NCBI GenBank assembly: GCA_907163375.1
Contig: CAJQUW010003451.1
Coordinates: 1 to 64,000, forward strand
DNA length: 64,000 nt
Source of the DNA: Prostheceraeus crozeri
Taxonomy: Eukaryota > Platyhelminthes > Polycladida > Euryleptidae
Reading direction: 5' to 3'
Part shown: one piece after another, positions 46,019-56,700 of the stretch
Position numbering within the stretch: position 1 is the stretch's first letter
Layout: the number at the start of each line of letters is the position of its first letter
Program-made: the position numbers and the translations under genes
Notes under the pieces: generated by a model
What the model saw: only the letters and a program-made list of their open reading frames with translations
The model's database searches: none
Told to the model about the DNA's origin: nothing

Positions 46019-47850
46019 AGACTTCACTGGTTGACCAAATTGCGCTGGAATTGCAATTATTTGCGTTTTCAATGCTGTTGTCATCCTGCTGCGAAACACT
46101 CCAGGGATTAATAGCAGAAAAACTCAATGCTGCTAAAACCTAAACATTCGGAGGCAAAGACAAAGAATCGCACAAAAAATTGCTTTAACGACTCACCTCA
46201 TAAGTAAATGTCAGCCTACAGAACCGTCATAATTGTTTCTCTGCCATCGATTGTGGTTTGGTGGCATCCGTTTCCATTTGTGATACTTCTTTTTGGGAGA
46301 CAATGATTCCGGTCTGAAATGCACAAGTTTTTGATGAAAAAAATATTGAATATGCTTGACACATAATAAAGAAGGATTAGACCACGTAGAAGTTGATATA
46401 ATTGAAAAGTATATGACACAGGAATGAGCTTCTATTACAAGATGAAAAAAGGTGATAATTAATTTAAACTATATTTATATTTTATCAGTCCAATAAATTA
46501 CAACAGCACGAATTAATCGACAACACAGTTTCCAAGGGTGGACAACATGCCGTTTAAGGAGAAAGTCCGATGAATTTGATATTTAATTTAAAATGATTTC
46601 TCCATTAGCTGAATCAATAACAACAGATGTGCAAGATGGTTTACTTACACATCAAAGTCATTCATATAGTGAAACATTCGAACCTGTGACTTAATTATTT
46701 TCAAAGTTTGCGACTTATTGCCAAACAGGGTTGAGAAGGGGAGAACGTGTTCCCGGCGGAAGTTCACATTTCAAAGAGGCTCAAAAAGGGCAAAAAATAA
46801 TATTCAAAGCAGAGTTATTAGTTGTTACTAATACAAATCCGCAGAAAATTCTCATCCCTGTAAACTTTAGGAAATTTTCAATCTGAATTCACGTCCCTAT
46901 TTTTGGATAAAACTTCTTGCAATGACACCAGACGTTTCGTCGTCCTGCCGACTTGATCACGGCAATAACCCAATGCTGGTGAAACCAAACATTCGGAGGC
47001 ACTGACACGAATAGCCCTACAACATACATGTATTTATACATTACAAAATATTGTCGATCACATCATTCTGCAGCGAAATGCTTCAAGGATTAACAACAGA
47101 AATACATGCTCAATACTGAAAAAACCGAATCATTCGGAGGCAATTACAAAGAATCGCAAAAAATTACTTGTCACAGTCGGCAGACGATGAAACGTCAGGT
47201 GTCATTTAACGAAGTTTTATTCAAAATGTAGGAGCGTAAATAGGGAGTGAAATTCTGTTTTTTTCAACCAATGGCCAACCTCTCGTGAGACTATAAACTG
47301 CAAACATTGTCATAAACACGGACATTAACTGGCATGAATAATCACAGTGGTAGGGCATAATTTTCTCCTTTTAATTTTTTGTTTGCTTATAAGACTGCTA
47401 TGCTTACTAATTGCCTTCTTTTTCATGTACAATAGGCTTAATTAAACAACCCACTGACTAATTATACTATTACACGTAGGCCTGACAAAACAACAGACGG
47501 CTTGCACGCCATCATGATGACTTGATAACCCCCTTTTAGAATAGGTCAGAAATATAAATTAGATAATTGCAGTAGTCGGGATGCATTAGAATGAAATCAT
47601 GCTTATCACTAATAATTAAAACTAATTATCGCACATACATACTCGTGAAACATCGAAAAATGAGGGCATTTCTACCTGAGCGCATTATACGGACTTCTAA
47701 ATATAGTAACCAATACAGGATTCCTGTCACGGGAATTCCTATCGTTTCCTAAGAACGATTAGAGCTACTGAATGGATTAGAGCAAGTTCGAAGAGATTGC
47801 AGTACTTCGATGCGATCTCAGACACGGTGAAATCTCACGCGGCTGTAGGT
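46019..47850. other. Intergenic sequence with diverged repeats
   Basis: Holds copies of the dispersed repeat with AACATTCGGAGGCA (about 46060-46330, 46980-47030 and 47065-47165) and a degenerate inverted pair at about 46885-47255 (AATTCACGTCCCTATTT against AAATAGGGAGTGAAATT; GACGTTTCGTCG against GATGAAACGTC), likely an old MITE. No gene. Confidence 0.4.
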
Positions 47851-47924
47851 TTCTTCGATTTAAGGGTCATGTCTCAGTAGTAAGTAAAACTCCACTTCTG
47901 GATAGCGCAAGATGGCCACCGTCG

Positions 47925-48045
47925 CTGACGTCCCCCCCCTCTGGAACGGCAGAGTGTCGTGGTCGGCCGCCGTGGTGCTTTGAGTCTGACGTCCCCCCCC
48001 TCTGGAACGACAGAGGTTGTGGTCTGTCGTGGTGTGCCGGCCAGG
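47925..48045. repeat. Short GC-rich tandem duplication
   Basis: Two copies of a block starting TGACGTCCCCCCCCTCTGGA and containing GTCGTGGT. Runs of 8-9 C follow TGACGT and recur in the next repeat. Confidence 0.6.
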
Positions 48046-48074
48046 TTGGTCCACGTTCACAAAATTTTCGCTGA

Positions 48075-49120
48075 CGTCCCCCCCCCCCTCGGGAGAGCTC
48101 GCTTCGATCTTGGCTTCCAGTGGATGGATTTAGTCGTGCCATAGCTCGTTTGAAAGCTAAGAGTGAGACAAATTCACTGAAAGAATCGGCTTGTTCATAT
48201 CTGTCTTCGTTTAGATGTGAGACGCCATTTAAGATTTTAGGTCGGTGCTCACCTGAAAAAATCCTAAGTGTCAGAGTGACTTTGTATGGACAAAATTTTG
48301 AAAATTTTCCAAAGTGTCGCATTTCGACCTGGGACCTTCACCAAAACATTTTTCATCAAATTTCACTGACCCCACCCCCGACAGCGATCTTCTAACTTTG
48401 GTTCTAGTGGACGGATTTTGTCTTACAGCTACTCATTTGAAAGAGGAGAAAAAACTGCTCGACGACATTTTTTGCCGCGAGTCAATCGGACCAGCCGTTC
48501 AAAAGTTAGAGCTGTTACAAGATTTTAGGTCAGACCTCGGATTTCACGAAAAATCCTAAGTGTCAGAGTGGCTTTGTATGGGTAAAATTTTGAAAATTTT
48601 CCAAAGTGTGTCATTTCGACCTGGGACCTTCACCAAAACATTTTTCATCAAATTTCACTGACCTCCCCCCCCCTCGGGAGAGCTAGCTTCGATCTTGGCT
48701 TCTAGTGGACGGATTTTGTCGTGCAATAGCTCGTTTGAAAGCTAAGAGTGAGACAAATTCAGTGAAAGAATCGGCTTGTTCATATCTGTCTTCGTTTAGA
48801 TGTGAGACGCCATTTAAGATTTTAGGTCGGAGCTCACCTGAAAAAATCCTAAGTGTCAGAGTGGCTTTGTATGGGCAAAATTTTGAAAATTTTCCAAAGT
48901 GTCGCATTTCGACCTGGGACCTTCACCAAAACATTTTTCATCAAATTTCACTGACCTCCCCCCCCCTCGGGAGAGCTACATGTAGCTTCGATCTTGGCTT
49001 CTAGTGGACGGATTTTGTCGTGCCATAGCTCGTTTGAAAGCTAAGAGTGAGACAAATTCACTGAAAGAATCGGCTTGTTCATATCTGTCTTCGTTTAGAT
49101 GACATTCGATATAAGATTTT
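48075..49120. repeat. 293-bp tandem repeat, about 3.5 units
   Basis: Units begin with CCCTCGGGAGAGCT near 48084, 48671 and 48963; the spacing is 587 (two units) then 292. The second unit, about 48380-48665, is the most diverged. Each contains TAGCTCGTTTGAAAGCTAAG, GACGCCATTTAAGATTTTAG and TTTTGAAAATTTTCCAAAGT. The open frames in several units agree only because the units are alike; no domain is recognisable. Confidence 0.85.
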
Positions 49121-50519
49121 CTTTTGCAAACCTGTAATAAAAATTGGTGCTGATGTCATATTCTCAGCCTTCCGAAGCGTTTTTGCTTGCTTTTTCATGG
49201 ATTAGGCAGCTAGCAATTGGACATTCTACCAATAATGTTCATTGCGCTATGTACACATTAGCGAATGCAAAAATGCTGTCTCTTGCATTTTACTAAATAA
49301 GATAATTTATCCTGATCACATGCCTTTGTTGCTGAGGTTGACGACAAATAAACACCTATTTGGAAAATGCCGTAACCAGTCATTGCGTGAAAGTTGAGTT
49401 GAAAAGAGTCAGATTTTTAGAGATATTATTTATTATTATTACTGTTCTAATGTTCAAAATTTTTCGATTACCATCCAGTAATCATCTTCAGGTACAAGAG
49501 ACTAGGGTTAGTAGAAGTTTAAAATATAAGGAATTTGAAAATGATATTTACAATGAGATGACATGGTGATTTACAATGCAGATATGAACAGGTTGAACTT
49601 GATTACATATCTTTACCAGTGGCAAAAATATATAGACCTGACAGGATGGATGAATTCTATGTTGTGTAAATCGACACAGCTACTGTTTTCTGAAATGTCG
49701 GGGAAATTCTTGTCTGCATTCTAAAAGCGTGATCAGCTGCTTCAGTCTGCGCATTAGAGCTGTTGTTAAACCAATTGTAGTCATGTGCGATGTATTCATG
49801 CCCCCGATGACTTCAACATCAAAATGGAATCTTCAGCACATTTTCATTACAGGGCTGTTCTCTTTTCGCTTTTACAGTATATTTCATTAGAGCGACAGAT
49901 CTTTCCAGCTTCCTAACTTTATTTTGACCGCGTTTGAGAGCGATAGTCGACTCCAACATTGCGGCCACAGCAGACTCTTCAAAAATACATTTACAAAATT
50001 TGATTCCGAAGCTTTTATTGATATTTTTTCAGCATTTATAGATGACAGAGTTCTCCATAGGGTGGGGTTTTGCAATGTGGAAATTCCAAAACTGACTTTT
50101 TCATATTGGACCTTTTACTGACGAAATAAAGGTACATTCTTATCAAAAGTCATTTAATAAAATCGAAAGTGTATACACATTGGGGATTTAATAAATGCGG
50201 AGTTACCACTCTCTACCTAATATACCTACTCTATGGGTTAAGGTCTTTTGTACTTCTGTAATTTCAGGTCATAATATTACTCTGAAATATGCTATTTTGT
50301 CAGCAATGAGATATTTTTTCTTCATTATCAATTTCTTAATGATTCCCGTTCCTAAATCCCCGGAAGAATTCAAACTCTGTAATACTTCGCACATTGAACG
50401 CATGTTGGCAGAAGACTATGTTTAACAAAAGGTTTAGCATGTCTGTATGATCAATTAACACACATTAAAAATCACTATTTTCAAAGAATTGACAAAGTTT
50501 GCTTCAATGTTCACTTTCT
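49121..50519. other. 3' flank of the SOUL gene
   Basis: No exon or repeat recognised. No close AATAAA appears downstream of the stop on the minus strand; an ATTAAA lies about 330 nt away, near 50185. Confidence 0.35.
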
Positions 50520-50715
50520 TCAATTATTCAAAAGGATAATTTCGTTATGCCGCTTCCAATAACGGTCTTCAGCAACTTTCTCTACTCCTGGGAAGTCATA
50601 GAAGGCCATAAGAAATGTGTGGTGATTGTAGGTATAATTCTTTCCAAGAGATTCTTCTAATTTCTGTAGTTGCCAACTGAACTCTTCGAAAGAATCAGTG
50701 CGATCATCAAATTTT
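50520..50715 (-). CDS. SOUL gene exon 4
   Basis: 196 nt after CGATTTTCAG, ending with the stop codon. The split codon from exon 3 reads AGA (Arg), giving ILVRKFDDRTDS. Encodes the C-terminal helix and final strand, RYWKRHNEIILLN. The open frame upstream of the acceptor is intron. Confidence 0.88.
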
Positions 50716-53700
50716 CTGAAAATCGAGAGAAACACACTTGCATGAAAAGCGAATGAATTTGATTCCCTGGGGGTCATACAAACTTTACATCGGCAGCATA
50801 GATATGCAACAATGATAGAGATTTGCAGAATTTTAAACAATTTCATTTGAACATCTGAAGTCAAACAATCTTAAATGTACGGTAGTGCATTTTTCTAGCA
50901 ACTGATTTTGATCATATTGCATAATTATACATTTTCTTTTCATATCTGCAGAAATGATTTACAGAGAATATGCAATTCAAAATATTTGTCTGATAGATGT
51001 CTGACCCTTTTATACCTTTAATGCGGACCTTTTGCCTAACAGTGTATTGTAGATATCACATCTCTTTCTTTAGCTAGCAAAGCAGATAATACTTTATTTA
51101 CTCTAATCATAGACTTCTAAAGAGAAGTCTATGCTCTAATGCACTGGAGAGAGCGTGATCTATGCTAATTATGAGTGCTCTTGTCCTGCTTTAGGGTAAA
51201 CTAGATCTGTGAATAGATATTTTCACGATTGATGAAGTTAAATTTCTATTTAAATACTTTTGATAATCATAGATGTGTGACCTGTCAATGGTCAATCACA
51301 ATAATGCATGCTATTGTGTAGCTTTCTATGTCTGCAGGTTAATAAATCCCGCAATCAGGTCGTTATATGGCACCATAGAAATCAACAATACCATAGAAAG
51401 TACTAGAATGGAAATTGCATGAAAATTATGGCACACGCAGGGGGAACTTAGTTGGGGCAAAATGCAAATTGTACGAGCTGGTTTCCTTGTTTTCTGGTTG
51501 GGATTTATATTTATCAGGGCAATTTGTGATCTGGATTGTTGCCCCTTGTCCAAAGATCATGTGCACAAAAGCAATAATGAATTTACAAAATACTGCAGCG
51601 ACAGGATGACAAAGAAGGAAATCCTCTAAAACGTTCTGTATGATCATCATTTTGAAATATCGCTCCTATAATCTATCAAGAGTATAATCAGACACATATG
51701 CAACTTGTAATGTCGATTTGCAGAACATGCATTACTCCAGCTTGAAATCAGAGGCCAAGAAATGTTAGAGCATTTATTTTACTTTAAAGGGCCCTGTTCA
51801 TTACATTTGAACAATTTTCAAAATCTCTGCATGCATTCGACTATCAGCCGCCAAAATATCATCAAACTATTTCACATAAGTCATTCATTGATTAATTGAG
51901 TTCCAGCGACATTCTATTTATCTGAGAAACGATTGTAGGTAAAGAAGATTTTAAGTGTGCTTATTCCAGAAAAACACTAGATTTCTTAACCGCTTGATCG
52001 AGAAATTATCCAATGATTAGAAATTTTATCTGTGAATTCTTGAGATGCTCTTCCAACCAGTACAGCGACCACTTTCAATATGACTCTGTGAACCAAATTT
52101 TAATTCGTATTCCAGTGTTGAAAAATTGTATAATAGTTGTCAATGACTGGCACAAATGGACACAGTATATTAATCCATGGAATAGTAAGCTATTTCATAT
52201 GATACAATACCACCATCTCACTAAAATTCTCTTCATAAAGATCCGGTAATTTGCTGTCAACAACTTCCACAAACAACTTGGCAAATGGTTTGACTATGAT
52301 ATAATGTTTTAGATCGAATCTGATCTACAAACCATAGATTTTTCCATGTGCCATCATTGTACATAGACAAGATATCAAACTTCCATTCTAGTGTACTATT
52401 ATCTACTTCTATGTATGGCACCATAATTACCTAGATATATTTCCTAGATTATTTAACAACTTTGCAACGATTTACATTCGACTTACATGCATGTAGTTGG
52501 TGGCTATAAGCGTAATAGAATTTAGTTCGGGAGCTACTGACACTTTCTTCCTAAATTCGTGCACAAAGGGCCTTATAGCATGGATTTGTAGCTCTTGAAG
52601 CGGTGAATATAAAAATCAAATTCTTGAGTGTCACAGCCAGTCGCTCTCGGTTATAGGTAGGATTAAAGGATTCACATTGGGATCCAATGGTAAAATTCAA
52701 GAAATATCTATGGATTGTGAAACACTTGGCAATTTTCGGACATTTTCTTTTATAGAATTGAAACTATTTATCAGAATACCATGAAATTTGAAACATGATT
52801 GAGTTCAGAACATCAACTTCGATATAAAAGTTGAAGTGAGTCACATGATTCAATATTTGATGTCTAAGAGCCTCTGCAAAATGAGTAAATTTCATGTTTT
52901 GACTTAATTTTGGCGATTTTACTCATTTTGTAATGTCCAAATTAAAATTGATTTCTAATATTATAAAAATCATCTGGATTTCTGCCTTCAAGTGTGAAAA
53001 GTTTTGTATTGGACTTGCAATCGATCACTTTGCTTTTGATGCAGTAATGAATGTTTTTGTCTTTTACTGCGCTCATTGAGGGCAACCATTTTGTTGAACG
53101 ATGATAACTCCGATGATCTTCATTCTTTGTAGAAGGAACCTTTTGACTGCACAACGTGAGTGCACAACGTATATTTTGTAGTGAGACAAATCAAGTACAT
53201 GTCACGTTCAAATTATTATCAGTCGATCTTGAGCTAGAGCGCCTCTTTGGATGATAAACAGAACTTTTCCTTTTATTGTCTCCGTCAATATTACGTGGAG
53301 TGTAATCAACCAAATACATATTGCATTCCTTTACAAAATTTCGCTAGGTGTCCTGCCTGCTAAGTAACATTGTAAGCCACATCTAAGCTTTCAAATAACA
53401 CCATGAATGGTCTTACCTTACAAGGATCCGCTTTTTGGGAAACTTGGTCATCGTGATTCGACTATCGAAAGGCTTTGGGGCATTATTGAGAGTCTTCACG
53501 TAGAAATGCATCGTCATAATGTAGGCGTATGGTTTGTTTCCAGGCTTCATTTCAAGTAATACTGGCAGTGACATGTTGTACACGATATCTGAAAGACGAA
53601 CAAGAACCATCTTTTACCACTGCATGTTAATCCAATAACACCCTGTGCAGTTTTTTGGCAAAAATGAAATGTTCTATGTTTTGTCTCAGCAACTGAAAGG

Positions 53701-56700
53701 TACTACGTCTAGAGCCATAATTTTCGGCATGATATGTCTTCAGGTCTTTTTCTAATATGTGCATGCGCTGTTATCATGTTTCTTATCGGCGACGTATGCA
53801 AGAATGCGGTTCAATATAAAGTGGGCCAACATGTTGGTGTGCAGCTTCAGAAATCAGATGTTTATTTGCACAGATGTTAATGCACATGATCAGAAATCAC
53901 CTGAAGAGACATCATGCGGAAAATTGTGGCTCTTGAAGTAGTACTTTTCACTTGATAAGAGAAAACATCGGAGCGGTGGAGTGCTCCGGAAGTTGACTCT
54001 AATTTCCCCCTCTATATCTTGAAAATGTCGGTTAAGTATCTTACTTAACAGATGCAATACTGAGATGTCGAAGTTTGTGACTACTAGAAGAATCTGTTTG
54101 TCTCTCCTTTTCCGAGTGGGGAATTAAGTAATAGCGGTATTCTGAAATACTTTTTCCGCAAAGTGCATACGAGGCCTTTCGACCAGTTCTCTTTCAGGCA
54201 TTACACCGGTCTGAAACAGATACACTAGCATTTGAAGTGTGAACAGTATACACTCCAGCAATGACAAATCATTGATATCTTTAAACAAAGATGAGAAATC
54301 ATTAAAAATAATATTAATTACCTTCCCGTTGCCCCTTAGAAAGATAGCTTTCCTGTTACTGTCCAATCAAATGTAATCTATTATTTTGTGTGTGCTTGCT
54401 GATGCAGATACATCGGCTTCTTCAAGAAAGGGTAAACGAGCACTATATGCCAAAATGACTGCGTTTAGGTAATACTCGACCACATGCCAAAAATCCTCCG
54501 TCCAACTCTATTATGCACTGTATTTGAGCAAAAATATCAACGTTCGAAAACGACTTTTGGCGTGTTATTTCATGTGGGGCGCAGTAATCTGTTGCGTGTG
54601 CGCATCGCCGAGGCATTGCACATCAAACGCCTCCCGCCAAAATTGTGTGCTCAAAAAGAAAACGTTTTGTCTTTAGTTTTACCTTGGTAATTAACTTGAA
54701 CTAATTTTGCTTTAAGTGATTTCTTATCTCTACATATCAATGATTTATCATTTGCAAGGTCTACACACTTCAAATGTTAGTGTATCTGCTTCACATTGGT
54801 GTAATGCCTGAAAGAGAGCCGGTCCAAAAGCCTCGCATGTACTTTGCGTTGTTTTTCTTTTCAGATGCTGCAAATCGTCAAACTTCTTTCATACTTGTTA
54901 AGTCAAGTAACCATGCAATTGATGAATTTGTCAAATCTCAACAAATGTAACCAACACGAGACATGAGGCCCAACAGGCCGAAACATGTCTCGTGGTGGTT
55001 ACATTTGTTGACATTTGACAAATTCATTAATTGCCTGGTTAATTGTCTTAACATGCAATGAGCAGAACCTGCGTGAAGCGCCTCAATCTGCGGTATTACG
55101 TGGTTGCAGAATGCAATCCGCTGTCAACGTGCCTGCGTTAAAGCAGTGCCTTCCTGGCTAATTCGCGCTCTCAACAGATGGTCCGGTGGCCTTGTGGTTA
55201 GAGGGTATGCTTGCACGTCCTCTAGCTCCAACGTCGCTGGTTCAAACCTACCCACGACTGATGAGGCCCAACAGGCCGAAACATGTCTCGTGGTGGTTAC
55301 ATTTGTTGAGATTTGACAGATTCCTTCATACTTCTTCCGGTTGTCAGCTTAGATTGGGAGGAGAATAATATCATAGCATTCGAGGCCAGCGAGTGATAGA
55401 AAGTGGATGACATGCGGTTGTACCGCTCTGAAGGAAAGAAAGGCTGCAGAATGATACAAAGCACATTCCTACACAAGACGGTCTAATCAAAGCTGAAGGG
55501 AAGTTGTTGCCAGAATTTCATCTACGCGAATAGGTTGTAGTTAAAGCTGACGCGAGAATTTCCTGATTAACAATATTCTTCATTAACACCAAAAAAGAAT
55601 GAGTTGATCAAAAAATGAGAAATTATAGAAATTTCATTCAAATAACTCACTACAGAATGATATATAATTTCACCACTTACTTTCCGAATTATGGCCATTG
55701 ATGTATCGGAACAGGCGATCGAACATTCTAATTGCACTTGTCCAAAAGTAATATCCGATGGCTGAGGTGGAAATCCAGTTCGTCTCTCCATAATCTCTCA
55801 CTTCATAATTCTGAAACAACGGGAACAACATTTCACTGGAGACATGATTTCATCAGCCGTATCCATGGTGCTCCGACCTGCTGTGTTTTTGCCGTCGTCC
55901 TCCAAAACTGAAGCCTACGCATCTGTGACTATTAGTTCTGTCGTGGTTTCAAACTTATCATCGAAAATCATTGGATATGGCCCTCTATAAGGTCCAAAAT
56001 ATGACCAATTTGAAAAGTGTTTTTTTAAGGTTAGATTGTTTGGTACTTTTCTTCTTCCCTCCCCCCACATTTTTGTTGCTAACACCCGCGAGTGCTGCAT
56101 GATCAACGATCTTCAGTTGCTCCTATATAGACCTAAGTGCAGTCTCACTACCGTCGCAAAAGCTTTGAGTGTGTGAAATTCCTCTTGTCTGTAGAAAATT
56201 CACAGCAGACAACCATTCCGCACAAAGTTCATAACACAGCTGTATTCTAACTGAGTATGCAACCCCTTAAAGAAAAGGACGTCTTCAAACTGGTTGAAAT
56301 AACGTCTAACTTGTCTAATAATAGATTTGATGTTTTTCTTTATTAATAAATCAATGAATGCAAACGAAAGTGAATGTTAATGTCTAATACATCGATTTTG
56401 TCACAAATATCTTAATGAAAATTACTTATAATTTATGTTACTACAGGTCTAAATATAGCCTCAATTTGGTCAGTATATGACGTGACGATACTCATCTATA
56501 TTTCGCGATAAAGACGTGTATTGCAACTGAACTTAATTTAGTCTTCTATATATAGATGATATGATACCGGTGTTACGAGATTCAGTTTCTCTAGGTCTGA
56601 ATTTCCGATAGGAAGTTGTAAGCCGTGTCTAAGTTTCCCCCTGGGAAACTGAAACCCAGAAATATTTTCCTAGTAGGAAACTGAATGTCGTAACTTTGGG

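Noticed and set aside
50716-50864. Upstream extension of exon 4 as a signal-peptide-bearing gene of its own (MKLFKILQISIIVAYLCC)
   Set aside because: This stretch lies before a good CGATTTTCAG acceptor whose phase matches exon 3 exactly; the hydrophobic run is translated intron.
51106-51133. Small perfect hairpin ATAGACTTCT..AGAAGTCTAT
   Set aside because: A 10-bp stem is expected by chance several times in 64 kb of AT-rich DNA, and it has no flanking signal.
54124-54215. Possible extra SOUL exon reading TGVMPERELVERPR after a splice-like acceptor
   Set aside because: Not needed for the gene: exons 2 and 3 join in phase without it. A second, inverted copy at 54775-54850 shows it is a repeat.
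55181-55253. Functional tRNA gene
   Set aside because: A and B boxes are present but there is no convincing acceptor stem pairing or terminator, and it fuses directly to the hammerhead motif, so SINE head is the better reading.
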